The translations under genes and the position numbers were made by a program. From Alistipes senegalensis (GTDB lineage: Bacteria > Bacteroidota > Bacteroidia > Bacteroidales > Rikenellaceae), in assembly GCA_023664045.1 (NCBI GenBank), contig JAMPGH010000001.1:295078-342528 (forward strand): a stretch of 47,451 bases of DNA. Direction: 5' to 3'. Under the pieces are notes generated by a model. That model ran no database searches, was not told the DNA's origin, and saw only the letters and a list, made by a program, of their open reading frames with translations. Of the stretch, positions 26,054-34,283 are shown one piece after another (the first letter of the stretch is position 1; each line of letters begins with the position of its first letter).

Positions 26054-28018
26054 ATGATGACAACGAAGAGAACTTTCTGGAGTCTGCTGCTCGCTGCGGC
26101 GATCCTTGCCGGGTCGTGCGCTCAGGACGAGATCGGGCAGGCGGCGGAGACCGGTCCCGGCGACGAGATCTCCTCCAAACTGGTCTTTACGGCCGAGAAT
26201 GCCACGCCGGGCGAGCTGCTGGTGTGCTTCGGCGATGAAGCGGTGGCGCGGATCGAAGCCTCGGTCGGTGCCGTAACGCGTGCCGGCGGCATCGCCACCC
26301 GTTCGGGAATCGGCGATTTCGATGCGGTTCTCGACGGCATCGGAGTGAAGTCGCTGCGACGTCTTTTTCCGATCGACAAACGAAACGAGGAGCGTACGCG
26401 CGCTGCAGGATTGCATCGCTGGTACCTTGTCGAATTCGACGTCGACGCCGATCTCGATCGTGCGGCCCGGAATATGGCTGCGATCGCCGAGGTAAGCAAC
26501 GTGGAGTTCAATCAGCGGCTGAAGCATGCGAGCTGCGGTAAGGTCGTACCTCTGACCGAAGACGAAGCCGCTCCCCGGACCCGGACAGCCGTGAATTTCG
26601 ACGATCCCTATCTGGATCGTCAGTGGCACTACATCAATACCGGCGATCCGACGATCTATGCGGAAGCCCGGGCCGGAGCGGATGTCAACTGCGCCGAAGC
26701 GTGGCGTCTCTGTACGGGCGATCCGCGTGTCGTGGTTGCCGTGATCGACGACTGCGTGCAGTGGGATCACCCCGATCTGGCTGCCAACATGTGGATCAAC
26801 TCCGACGAGAAAGAGAACGGTGCCGACAGCGACGGAAACGGTTATGCGGACGATATCCACGGTTACAATTTCGTGGATGACACGCGCCTGACGATCAGCA
26901 CCGGAGAAGACGCCGATCACGGCACGCACGTGGCCGGCACGGTGGCCGCCGTCAATAATAACGGCACGGGGGTCTGCGGCATCGCCGGCGGATCGGGCAA
27001 CAACGACGGCGTGAAAATCATGTCGTGCCAGATATTCTGCGACGATCGGGCCGCTTCGGCCGCTCAGACGGCTCTCGCTTTCAAATATGCGGCCGATAAC
27101 GGTGCTGCGATCGCTCAGTGCAGCTTCGGTTACGATGCCGGAGCGATCCGCTCGGATGAAGCCTATGCCCGCAATGCCAGCGCCGAGAAACAAGCGATCG
27201 ATTACTTCATCGCTACGCAGAATTGTCCTGCCGTGGGCGGAGGCGTGGTGATCTTCGCGGCCGGCAACGACGCTGCCGCCATGTCGGGTTATCCGGGGGC
27301 TTACCGGGATTATGTTTCCGTAACGTCGTTCGCATGCGATTTTACGCCTGCCTACTATACCAACTACGGTCCCGGTTGCAACATCGCCGCTCCCGGAGGC
27401 GATGCCTACCAATCCTATCCGAAAGCTACGTCGCAGATTCTGTCGACGATCACCGACGGCGGATACGGATACATGCAGGGCACGTCGATGGCCTGTCCGC
27501 ATGTTTCCGGAGTGGCGGCGCTGGGTATCTCCTATGCGTTGCAGCTGGGCAAGACCTTCTCGCAGAGCGAGTTCGTGGCTCTTCTGCTCACCTCGGTCAA
27601 CGATCTCAATCCCTATTGTACGGGGAGCGATGCCAAGTATGCGAAGCAGATGGGCAGCGGTTATATCGATGCTTACCGACTGTTGATGAACGTGCGCGGC
27701 ATTACCTGCATTCCCGTACCGGTGGGTACGCAGGCTTCGATCCGCCCGCTGGATTATCTGGGAGACGGCAATCCTTATCTGACGATCGCAGGTGCGGAAA
27801 TCGCGGCCGAAGACAAAGCCCGGCTCGGAATCGCATCGGATCCTACGATTTTCTCCAATCAGGTGCTGTTCAAATGTTCGAAACCGGGCTCGGCGATCAT
27901 TCGGATCCGCCTGCAGGCCGGAACGAACAGCGGCAGCGGAATGAACGGTATGACGATTACCCGGGAATTCGCATTGATAGCCCGGGAAAATCGTTCGTCG
28001 AACGGAGGTTGGTTATAA
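26054..28018 (+). CDS. Subtilisin-like (S8) serine protease lipoprotein
   Basis: The 654-residue secreted protease has a signal peptide with lipobox LAGSC, so it is probably anchored at the cell surface. An N-terminal propeptide-like domain (about 30-170) is followed by the S8 domain with the catalytic triad Asp232 (VIDDCVQWDHPDL), His289 (DHGTHVAG) and Ser478 (GTSMACPHVSG). Asn in FAAGNDAAAMSG is the oxyanion residue. About 130 C-terminal residues have a beta-rich look. It follows a SusC/SusD/lipoprotein block, so it could cut proteins outside the cell to feed peptides to that transporter. A hairpin upstream may allow separate control. Start at ATG 26054; the next Met in frame is adjacent. 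Confidence 0.93.
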   Translation: MMTTKRTFWSLLLAAAILAGSCAQDEIGQAAETGPGDEISSKLVFTAENATPGELLVCFGDEAVARIEASVGAVTRAGGIATRSGIGDFDAVLDGIGVKSLRRLFPIDKRNEERTRAAGLHRWYLVEFDVDADLDRAARNMAAIAEVSNVEFNQRLKHASCGKVVPLTEDEAAPRTRTAVNFDDPYLDRQWHYINTGDPTIYAEARAGADVNCAEAWRLCTGDPRVVVAVIDDCVQWDHPDLAANMWINSDEKENGADSDGNGYADDIHGYNFVDDTRLTISTGEDADHGTHVAGTVAAVNNNGTGVCGIAGGSGNNDGVKIMSCQIFCDDRAASAAQTALAFKYAADNGAAIAQCSFGYDAGAIRSDEAYARNASAEKQAIDYFIATQNCPAVGGGVVIFAAGNDAAAMSGYPGAYRDYVSVTSFACDFTPAYYTNYGPGCNIAAPGGDAYQSYPKATSQILSTITDGGYGYMQGTSMACPHVSGVAALGISYALQLGKTFSQSEFVALLLTSVNDLNPYCTGSDAKYAKQMGSGYIDAYRLLMNVRGITCIPVPVGTQASIRPLDYLGDGNPYLTIAGAEIAAEDKARLGIASDPTIFSNQVLFKCSKPGSAIIRIRLQAGTNSGSGMNGMTITREFALIARENRSSNGGWL

Positions 28019-28034
28019 TAAGAGAAACGCAACT

Positions 28035-28514
28035 ATGAAAAATATCAAATGGTTATGGACCGCGTTGGTCGCGGCGTGCATGTTGACGGCCTGCGGCGGC
28101 GATTCGTCGGACGATCCCGGTACGCAGCCCGGCGACGAAACGAGCGTAGTGGGGGAGTGGCACATGATTTCCTGGGGACAACTTACGGCGGCGGATATTT
28201 ATCTGTCTTTCGATCAGGATGGTACATTCGATCTTTATCAACGACTGACGAAACCTTCCTACGAGCATTTCGACGGAAAGTATTCGTATGTCGGCGGGAA
28301 GCTCAGCGGTGTTTACAGCGATGATGTGCCGTGGGGAAATACCTACGAGGTTTCGTTTGGCGCCGATGGTTCGCAGATGACGTTGACCGGGATAGCCGGA
28401 ACCGACGACGTGGCGGTTTTCGCCCGTATGTCTATTCCGGACGAGATTCTTTCCGGAGAACTGGAGGCCGAGGCTTTGCAGGTCCGGTCGCAAGAGACGC
28501 AGCGGTTCTTGTAG
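28035..28514 (+). CDS. Small lipocalin-like lipoprotein
   Basis: The 159-residue lipoprotein has a lipobox MLTAC (Cys20) and a short Ser/Asp/Gly-rich linker. A beta-strand-rich domain (VVGEWHMISWGQ...FDQDGTFDLYQR...GKYSYVGGKLSGVY) resembles lipocalin-like domains common in Bacteroidales. It starts 16 bases after the protease stop and is probably co-transcribed with it. A role as protease partner, inhibitor or binding protein cannot be decided from sequence. Confidence 0.75.
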   Translation: MKNIKWLWTALVAACMLTACGGDSSDDPGTQPGDETSVVGEWHMISWGQLTAADIYLSFDQDGTFDLYQRLTKPSYEHFDGKYSYVGGKLSGVYSDDVPWGNTYEVSFGADGSQMTLTGIAGTDDVAVFARMSIPDEILSGELEAEALQVRSQETQRFL

Positions 28515-28555
28515 CGGGGCCGATTTGGCTTCGACGATCGCAATCGATCGGAACG

Positions 28556-28579
28556 TGCCCGGATATTGTTTTCCGGGCA
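28556..28579 (+). terminator. Likely terminator of the right locus
   Basis: The stem TGCCCGGA / TCCGGGCA has an 8-base loop and is followed by TGTTCGTTTG. The T-rich tail is interrupted, so termination may be incomplete. Confidence 0.5.
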
Positions 28580-28698
28580 TGTTCGTTTGAGGATGGGGCG
28601 GTTTTCGTCCGGCATGGATTTCGCTCCGTACGCCTTCGGCCGGGGCGTGCACGGAGGGCGGGAGGATATATGAAAACGATATTTTTTTCGCCGAGTGC

Positions 28699-28728
28699 TT
28701 GCAGATTCGAATTTTTTGCTTACCTTTG
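28699..28728 (+). promoter_or_regulatory. Promoter of tRNA-Phe
   Basis: TTGC (28699-28702), 18 bases, then TACCTTTG (28721-28728), 38 bases before the mature tRNA 5' end. Confidence 0.65.
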
Positions 28729-28766
28729 TGCCACGATAATACGGAGTTTTGCCGTGTTGTTGGGAT

Positions 28767-28839
28767 GGTGCCATAGCTCAGTTGGTAGAGCAAAGGACTG
28801 AAAATCCTTGTGTCCCTGGTTCGATTCCCGGTGGTACCA
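28767..28839 (+). tRNA. tRNA-Phe (GAA)
   Basis: The cloverleaf can be drawn by hand. The acceptor is GGTGCCA / TGGTACC with one G-U pair and discriminator A. The D arm is TAGCTCAGTTGGTAGAGC, and the anticodon stem AAGGA / TCCTT has loop CTGAAAA (anticodon GAA). The T loop is TTCGATT. CCA is not encoded. The T stem CCTGG / CCCGG has a central U-C mismatch where a U-A pair would be expected. A promoter and a strong terminator bracket the gene, so it is a single-gene unit. Confidence 0.95.
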
Positions 28840-28847
28840 CAAGCAGA

Positions 28848-28880
28848 CGAGCGTTGCGAGGAGCGACGCTCGCTTTTTTT
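28848..28880 (+). terminator. Terminator of tRNA-Phe
   Basis: The 10-bp stem CGAGCGTTGC / GCGACGCTCG, with one G-U pair and a 5-base loop, is followed by C and seven T. Confidence 0.9.
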
Positions 28881-29032
28881 GTTGTGGCGGGAGGCGCGGA
28901 TCGGATGAAGAGGGGCGGGGGCTGTTTCTCGAGCGGTCCGGCATGGAAGCCTCGGTGGCATGGGAATTGCGGCAGCTCTTGCACCTGCGCGGAGTCGGCG
29001 CGGGTGAAGTAGAACCCTAAAACGACAACATC

Positions 29033-29470
29033 ATGACACCTGCAAGACGCAATCACGGCAACTGGCTGCCGGGGATTTTCAATGATTTACTGACTCCCGA
29101 ATGGCTGGAGCATCGCAACACGACGGCTCCGGCGGTCAATATTCTGGAAGACGACGCGTGCTACCGAGTGGAGGTGGCCGCACCGGGCATGACCCGCGAC
29201 GATTTCAAGGTCCACATCAACGAAGACAACGAACTGATTATTTCGCTGGAGAAGTGTGCCGCTCCCAAAGAGGAGGAGAAGAGAGGCAAGGGCACCTACC
29301 TGCGCCGCGAATTTTCCTACACGCAGTTTCAGCAGAGCCTGCTGCTGCCCGACAACGTCGAGCGCGACAAGATCTCCGCGAAAGTCGAAAACGGCGTGAT
29401 GACGATCGACATACCCAAGAAACCGGTCGCCGAGACGGCGTCGGCGGCCCGGCAGATCGAAGTCAAATAA
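29033..29470 (+). CDS. Small heat shock protein, Hsp20/alpha-crystallin family
   Basis: This 145-residue ATP-independent holdase keeps unfolding proteins soluble. The alpha-crystallin domain spans about residues 30-130 (APAVNILEDDACYRVEVAAPGM..., ending VENGVMTIDIPKK). The last residues AARQIEVK include the short C-terminal IxV anchoring motif, and the N-terminal arm contains FNDLLTPEW. Length is normal. It is a single gene with its own terminator directly downstream; no heat-shock operator was recognised upstream. Confidence 0.95.
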   Translation: MTPARRNHGNWLPGIFNDLLTPEWLEHRNTTAPAVNILEDDACYRVEVAAPGMTRDDFKVHINEDNELIISLEKCAAPKEEEKRGKGTYLRREFSYTQFQQSLLLPDNVERDKISAKVENGVMTIDIPKKPVAETASAARQIEVK

Positions 29471-29491
29471 GGCGGATGCCGCAGTTTGGGC

Positions 29492-29527
29492 AAGAGTTCC
29501 CCGATTCCGGGGAACTCTTTTTTTCGA
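29492..29527 (+). terminator. Terminator of hsp20
   Basis: AAGAGTTCCCCG / CGGGGAACTCTT (29492-29503 / 29508-29519) form a tight stem followed by a long T-run. Confidence 0.9.
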
Positions 29528-29530
29528 TTC

Positions 29531-29791
29531 GACGATTATATACTCTGATGTACCGATAGTCAAGAAAGTGGATAGTTTCGGCTTCCCGACCGAAGTCCCC
29601 TCCGAGGAGGGGGTTGCGTTCCGCTTCTGCTGTGGCGGTTCGGCAATTCGAGCAAGCTCGATTGCACTCACCTGCTGCCGCAGTCTACGGGAGGGTCGGA
29701 CCTGAATACGCAGCCAGAAGCCGCGAACTACAACGGTCGGATTTGAAAATAAGGGGCAATAAACACTGGTACATCAAAGTATATAATCGTC
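29531..29791. mobile_element. 261-bp non-coding element with 24-bp terminal inverted repeats (MITE-like)
   Basis: The ends are 29531-29554 (GACGATTATATACTCTGATG + TACC) and 29768-29791, its reverse complement with one mismatch (23 of 24). The interior has no plausible gene. It contains a CCCCTC / GAGGGG hairpin near 29597-29612 and a near-palindrome CAATTCGAGC / GCTCGATTG near 29645-29663. No target-site duplication is visible. It lies between the hsp20 terminator and the 3' end of the acetyltransferase gene. A small invertible segment is the alternative reading, though no good promoter motif is present inside. Confidence 0.55.
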
Positions 29792-29798
29792 CTCTTTT

Positions 29799-30257
29799 TT
29801 ATGGCCGGCGGCTTGGGTCGTATTCCAGATGCAGGATGGGGTGGGGCCTGCCCGACGGATCGAACGCATCGCGTGAGACGATGCGGAATCCGAGCCGGGC
29901 GTAGAACGCTGCGGCGGGGCGATTCTGCTCGTTGACATCGACGCATCGGACTCCGCAGCATTCCCTGACATGTTCGACCAGCCGCCGTCCCAATCCTCGG
30001 CCCTGCCATGCAGGCCCGACGAAAAGCATTTCGAGTTTGTCGCCCTCGGTGCCGGCGAAAGCGGCGAATTCCCCGGCGGAATCCCGGATAATGTGGAGCG
30101 TTGCGGCGGCAAGCGCCTCTTCGCGCACGAGCCGGCGATAGAAAAGGAGGTCGTCGGCCGTCAGAAAGTCGTGCGTGGCCCGCACGGATGCTTCCCACAG
30201 GTCGGTCAGGGCGTCGAGGTCGGTGCCGGCAGGATGCGGAAGAGGTTCGATCGTCAT
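29799..30257 (-). CDS. GNAT family N-acetyltransferase, YjaB-like
   Basis: This predicted 152-residue acetyl-CoA-dependent transferase closely resembles E. coli YjaB in layout. It has LWEASVRATHDFL near the start, the acetyl-CoA loop FVGPAWQGRGLGRRLVEH, DVNEQNRPAAAFYARLGF and a C-terminal PSGRPHPILHLEY. The start at 30257 (MTIEPLPHP) matches the family start; the open frame continues upstream without conserved sequence. The acetyl acceptor of YjaB-type enzymes is not established here. It is transcribed divergently from the desulfidase gene, with about 70 bases between them holding both promoters. Confidence 0.88.
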   Translation of the reverse strand: MTIEPLPHPAGTDLDALTDLWEASVRATHDFLTADDLLFYRRLVREEALAAATLHIIRDSAGEFAAFAGTEGDKLEMLFVGPAWQGRGLGRRLVEHVRECCGVRCVDVNEQNRPAAAFYARLGFRIVSRDAFDPSGRPHPILHLEYDPSRRP

Positions 30258-30327
30258 AAGGTAAACCGGATTTCTTATGTAAAGATAGAAAAAATTCGTA
30301 TCTTCGACATTGTTTAAAACCTGATTC

Positions 30328-31614
30328 ATGATTTCGGAACCCGAACGTCGACGGATCGTCGAACTGATCCGCCGAGAAGTCGTCCCGGCGATCGGATGCA
30401 CGGAGCCGATCGCCGTGGCCCTGTGCACCGCCCGTGCCGCCGAGCTGCTCGGTGCGCTGCCCGAGAAGATCGCCGTGCGCCTGAGCGCCAATATTCTGAA
30501 AAACGCGATGGGCGTGGGGATTCCCGGCACCGGGATGATCGGCCTGCCGATCGCGGTGGCATCGGGCGCGCTGGTCGGCCGTTCGTCCTACGGTCTCGAA
30601 GTGCTGCGCGACGTAACGCCCGAGGCGGTGGAGCGGGGACGGAAGTATATCGGCGAAAAGCGGATCTGCATTGGACTGAAAGAGGGCATCGACGAGAAAC
30701 TCTATATCGAAGTCGAGGTCGAAGCGGCCGGGCACCGGGCCGTGGCGATCATTGCGGGGGGACATACCCGTTTCGTCTATCTGGAGCGCGACGGCCAGGT
30801 CGAACTCGACGAACGGACGCCTGCCGCCGGGACGGCTGCCGAGTGCGACGTGCCGCTGACGCTGCGGCGCGTGTGGGATTTCGCGACGACGGCACCCGTC
30901 GACGAACTGCGGTTCATTCTTGAAACCCGCCGTTTGAACAAGGCGGCGGCGGAGAAGTCGTTCGCTGGAGAGTACGGCCACTGCGTGGGCCGCACGCTGC
31001 GTCGCGAACGGGAGCTGCAGGTGATCGGCGACAGTGTGTTTTCGCGCATTCTCTCCTATACTTCGGCGGCCTGCGACGCCCGCATGGCCGGGGCGATGAT
31101 CCCCGTGATGAGCAATTCGGGCAGCGGCAATCAGGGTATCGCGGCGACGCTGCCGGTCGTGGTCTACGCCGAGGAGACGGGAGCCGACGAGGAGCGTACG
31201 ATCCGCGCACTGACGCTCAGCCACCTGACCGTGATTCATATCAAGCAGTCGCTGGGGCGCCTGTCGGCCTTGTGCGGCTGCGTTGTCGCGGCTACGGGTT
31301 CGAGCTGCGGCATCGTCTATCTGATGGGCGGCGGTTATGCGCAGACTGCGGCCGCCGTGAAGAACATGATCGCCAACCTTACGGGTATGATCTGCGACGG
31401 CGCCAAGCCGAGTTGCGCCATGAAGCTCACGAGCGGCGTCTCGACGGCCGTGCTTTCGGCCCTGATGGCGATGGACGGTCATTGCGTTACGCCCGTCGAG
31501 GGGATCATCGACGAAGATGTGGACAAGTGCATCCGCAACCTGACGGATATCGGCCGCGACGGCATGAACGAAACCGACCGGCTGGTGCTCGACATCATGA
31601 CGAACAAGTGCTGA
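30328..31614 (+). CDS. cyuA: L-cysteine desulfidase / serine dehydratase alpha-like protein (CyuA/YhaM family)
   Basis: The 428-residue enzyme belongs to UPF0597 (YhaM/CyuA), iron-sulfur lyases that convert L-cysteine to pyruvate, ammonia and sulfide. Conserved blocks are IGCTEPIAVALC with Cys24, GIPGTGMIGLPIA, SNSGSGNQGIAATLPV, CGCVVAATGSSCG and CDGAKPSCAMK; the cysteines are candidates for the 4Fe-4S site. No cysteine transporter (CyuP) or CyuR-like regulator sits next to it. A terminator shared with the convergent waaA follows. L-serine deamination is an alternative activity. Confidence 0.9.
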   Translation: MISEPERRRIVELIRREVVPAIGCTEPIAVALCTARAAELLGALPEKIAVRLSANILKNAMGVGIPGTGMIGLPIAVASGALVGRSSYGLEVLRDVTPEAVERGRKYIGEKRICIGLKEGIDEKLYIEVEVEAAGHRAVAIIAGGHTRFVYLERDGQVELDERTPAAGTAAECDVPLTLRRVWDFATTAPVDELRFILETRRLNKAAAEKSFAGEYGHCVGRTLRRERELQVIGDSVFSRILSYTSAACDARMAGAMIPVMSNSGSGNQGIAATLPVVVYAEETGADEERTIRALTLSHLTVIHIKQSLGRLSALCGCVVAATGSSCGIVYLMGGGYAQTAAAVKNMIANLTGMICDGAKPSCAMKLTSGVSTAVLSALMAMDGHCVTPVEGIIDEDVDKCIRNLTDIGRDGMNETDRLVLDIMTNKC

Positions 31615-31634
31615 GCGCCCGCAGGGGCGGAACG

Positions 31635-31668
31635 AAACGAGGCCCCCGGATGTCCGGGGGCCTCGTTT
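31635..31668. terminator. Bidirectional terminator between cyuA and waaA
   Basis: A 16-bp stem (31635-31650 / 31653-31668) with a 2-base gap is bounded by AAA and TTT. It lies between two convergent genes. Confidence 0.85.
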
Positions 31669-31684
31669 GTCGGGCGCGCGTCGC

Positions 31685-32911
31685 CTATTGGAAGATCGTA
31701 CGGAGAATCAGCGTGGTGGCGCCCTGATGACCGGTGGTATAGTCTTTGGCGATGCGGCTGGTTTTCAGCAGGAAATCGGGGTCGTCGCGCAAGGGGGCGA
31801 ACCACTCCCGAAGCTGCTCGTAGTTCTCGATCGGGCGGGCCGCTCCGAGCGTCGCCAGATCGCGTGCCTCCTTGAACTTGGCGTAATGGGGACCGAAAGC
31901 GATCGGAAGGCCGAACGTAGCGGCCTCCAGCGTGTTGTGGATGCCGACGCCGAATCCGCCGCCGATATAGCCCCATTCGGCGTAGCCGTAGGCCGAGGAG
32001 AGCACTCCTACCGTGTCGAGAATCAGCAGCTGTTTCGAAGCGAAGTCCGTGTCGGACGAACACCGGGTGTAGCGCAGGGCGCCGCCGCGCGTCTGCTCCG
32101 TCAGCCGGCCGATGCGGCTCTCCTCCATTTCGTGGGGTGCGATCAAGAACTTGATGTCGGGGTTGTCGTTCATCAGGCGGATGAGCAACTCTTCGTCGGG
32201 ACCCCATGTCGAGCCGGCGACGAAGAGGCGGGCATCGCCCTTGAAGCGCTCGACGATCTCGATCTTGCGGGCCGCCTGCGCGATTTCGGCTACGCGGTCG
32301 AAGCGCGTGTCGCCGGCGACGACCGCATTGTCGAAGCCCAGTTCGGCCAGCAGCTGTTTCGACTCCTCGTTCTGCACGAACAGGGCGTCGAAGGCTTCGA
32401 GCGCCTGCCGCCACATGCCGCCGTAGGGGCGGAAGAAGATCGAATCGCGGCGGAAGATCGCCGAGACGATGTAGCTGCGGATTTTGCGGCGGTGCAGCTC
32501 CCCGAGCAGGTTGAGCCAGAATTCGTACTTCACGAAGACGGCGATCTCGGGATGGGCGATGTCGAGGAAGCGGCGGGCGTTGCGCGGCGTGTCGATGGGC
32601 AGGTAGAAGATGTAGTCGGCACCCGGGTAGTTCTTGCGGATCTCGTAGCCCGAGGGCGAGAAGAAGGTGAGCAGGATCTTGTATTCGGGGTGTTCGCGGC
32701 GGAGCCGTTCGATGATGGGACGTCCCTGTTCGAACTCGCCGAGCGAGGCGGCATGCACCCAGACGATGCGGGCCTCGGGATCGATCGTCTGCGCCATGCG
32801 CCTGAAGAGATCGCGGCGCCCCTCGATCCATTGCCGGGCTTTCGCACTGCGCAAAGCCGCGAGCCGCACGGCCCAAACGTAGAGCATCAGCCCCAAATCA
32901 TAGATCCACAT
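31685..32911 (-). CDS. waaA: 3-deoxy-D-manno-octulosonic acid (Kdo) transferase
   Basis: This 408-residue inner-membrane GT30 glycosyltransferase transfers Kdo from CMP-Kdo to lipid A precursors. A short N-terminal hydrophobic anchor precedes two GT-B lobes. Recognisable are VWVHAASLGEFEQGRPII, KYEFWLNLLGEL, VAGDTRFDRV, FVAGSTWGPDEELL, IAPHEMEE, YIGGGFGVGIHNTLEAATFG and PIAFGPHYAKFKEA. ATG at 32911 begins the family-typical MWIYDLGL. A perfect promoter lies about 90 bases upstream, and the leader can fold a stable hairpin. No other lipid A genes are adjacent. Confidence 0.95.
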   Translation of the reverse strand: MWIYDLGLMLYVWAVRLAALRSAKARQWIEGRRDLFRRMAQTIDPEARIVWVHAASLGEFEQGRPIIERLRREHPEYKILLTFFSPSGYEIRKNYPGADYIFYLPIDTPRNARRFLDIAHPEIAVFVKYEFWLNLLGELHRRKIRSYIVSAIFRRDSIFFRPYGGMWRQALEAFDALFVQNEESKQLLAELGFDNAVVAGDTRFDRVAEIAQAARKIEIVERFKGDARLFVAGSTWGPDEELLIRLMNDNPDIKFLIAPHEMEESRIGRLTEQTRGGALRYTRCSSDTDFASKQLLILDTVGVLSSAYGYAEWGYIGGGFGVGIHNTLEAATFGLPIAFGPHYAKFKEARDLATLGAARPIENYEQLREWFAPLRDDPDFLLKTSRIAKDYTTGHQGATTLILRTIFQ

Positions 32912-32953
32912 GGACGGGTTGCTGTGTGTAGTTGAAAATCCATAGGTTCGGCT

Positions 32954-32976
32954 CCGGAGGCGTTTCGGCCCTCCGG
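32954..32976 (-). promoter_or_regulatory. Hairpin in the waaA 5' leader
   Basis: CCGGAGG / CCTCCGG (32954-32960 / 32970-32976) lie within the predicted waaA leader, 43 bases before the ATG. No T-run follows, so it is not a plain terminator. Confidence 0.35.
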
Positions 32977-33003
32977 CGGTCGGACGTTTCGTTTTTGCGA
33001 AGA

Positions 33004-33034
33004 CAAAGATAGCATATTTTGGCGGAAATGCAAA
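33004..33034 (-). promoter_or_regulatory. Promoter of waaA
   Basis: On the minus strand: TTTG (33034-33031), 19 bases, TATCTTTG (33011-33004). The -33 box abuts the yraN stop codon. Confidence 0.75.
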
Positions 33035-33035
33035 A

Positions 33036-33398
33036 TCACCAGTTGCACTCCATCGCCTCTTCGACCAGCCGCACCCGCGTCGTGCCGTCGGGCGCGATCT
33101 CTACGGCCGCCAGATCGAACTGGATCTCCGGATCGTCGTCCGTGCATGCCAAAAAGCAGCGGGCCGCGTGGCGCAGCGACCGGAACTTCCGGGGCGTGAT
33201 CGCATCTTCGGGAGTCGTCAGCGAACCCGTGCGGCGGGTCTTGACCTCCACGAAGTGCAGCGTCCGCTCCTTGCGCGCCACGATATCCAGCTCGTAGCGT
33301 CCCGACCGCCAGTTGAGCGCGCAGATTTCGTATCCCTGCCGCCGCAGATACTCCGCTGCCGCCCGTTCGCCGGCCCGGCCTGTTTCGGCTGTCGTCAT
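33036..33398 (-). CDS. yraN: YraN family endonuclease-like protein (UPF0102)
   Basis: The 120-residue protein has the PD-(D/E)xK-like core of the YraN family: TGRAGERAAAEYLRRQG, then RYELDIVARKERTLHFVEVKTRRTGS with the Asp and Glu-x-Lys, and a C-terminal FDLAAVEI strand. Family members are often near holliday-junction or ribosomal genes, and their role is not well defined. It lies 6 bases downstream of pepE, so it probably shares that transcript, and 125 bases upstream of waaA, which has its own promoter. Confidence 0.9.
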   Translation of the reverse strand: MTTAETGRAGERAAAEYLRRQGYEICALNWRSGRYELDIVARKERTLHFVEVKTRRTGSLTTPEDAITPRKFRSLRHAARCFLACTDDDPEIQFDLAAVEIAPDGTTRVRLVEEAMECNW

Positions 33399-33404
33399 AC
33401 CTAT

Positions 33405-34106
33405 TTATAATAGGAACGACAGATCGCCTCCCGGTTCCACTTCGAAGGGCTCGATGCCGTGCTTGAAGATGCGCACGGGCCGCTTGCCCAGCAGCTCGAG
33501 GCGCCCATCGACATAGCGCAGCATGCACCCCTCGCGCAGGCCCGCCACCCAGCGGCGCGGATTGGCCCGGATGTATTCGCGGATGCGCTGCTCGCGCGTC
33601 TCGCCGGCATGCCCCTCGGGATTGGCGTCCAAGTAGTGGGGGTTGATCTGGAACTTCACGGCGCCGACGGCCCGGAACGACGAGGGCTGGACGATGGGCA
33701 TGTCGTTGGTCGTGGAGATCGTCGGGCAGCAGACGTTGCTGCCGGCCGACCATCCCACGTAGGGTATTCCGGCGCCGAGACGACTGCGGATGGCCTGCAT
33801 CAGCCCCTCTTCCTGCATCTTTTTGGCCAGCGCGAAGGTGTTGCCCCCGCCCACGCAGATCGCCTCGGCCCGGCGGATCGCCTTCGCCGGGTCGGCGGCC
33901 CGGTGCACGGACCTTACACGGATGCCGATCTCCGCGAAGCGGGCGGCTACGCGCCGTTCGTATTCGGCGTAGGAGAACGTTACGGCGGCGTAGGGTACGA
34001 AAGCCGCCTCGCGGACCCCTTGCAGGAAGTGTCCGATTTCGGGCAGCGGGTAGCGCAGGTACTCCTCGCCGGCATTGGTGGAATTGGAGATCAGAAGAAG
34101 TTTCAT
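33405..34106 (-). CDS. pepE: Dipeptidase E (alpha-aspartyl dipeptidase)
   Basis: This 233-residue cytoplasmic S51 peptidase cleaves N-terminal Asp-X dipeptides. The nucleophile Ser120 is in GWSAGSN, the same position as in Salmonella PepE; His in FQINPHYLDAN completes the site. ICVGGGNTFALAKKM and the start MKLLLISNSTNAGEEYL are family typical. It is transcribed divergently from acpP. Confidence 0.95.
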   Translation of the reverse strand: MKLLLISNSTNAGEEYLRYPLPEIGHFLQGVREAAFVPYAAVTFSYAEYERRVAARFAEIGIRVRSVHRAADPAKAIRRAEAICVGGGNTFALAKKMQEEGLMQAIRSRLGAGIPYVGWSAGSNVCCPTISTTNDMPIVQPSSFRAVGAVKFQINPHYLDANPEGHAGETREQRIREYIRANPRRWVAGLREGCMLRYVDGRLELLGKRPVRIFKHGIEPFEVEPGGDLSFLL

Positions 34107-34183
34107 AAGGCGGTGGTTCTGAATTTCTTAATTTGGAAAGTGTGCTGAATGTCGAAAATGTTGTGAATAAAAAATATCGGCGT

Positions 34184-34217
34184 TTTGTCAAAAGTAATAA
34201 AAAAAGTGTTACTTTTG
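34184..34217 (+). promoter_or_regulatory. Promoter of acpP-fabF
   Basis: TTTG (34184-34187), 22 bases, TACTTTTG (34210-34217), giving a leader of roughly 60 bases in an AT-rich region. Confidence 0.6.
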
Positions 34218-34283
34218 CGCAAAATCATGTCGGAAATAAAAGTATTGTTTCCAAAATAATTGTTTAACTAAAAACTTAAAATT

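Noticed and set aside
29087-29671. A minus-strand frame opposite hsp20
   Set aside because: It is a shadow of hsp20 that runs into the 261-bp element.
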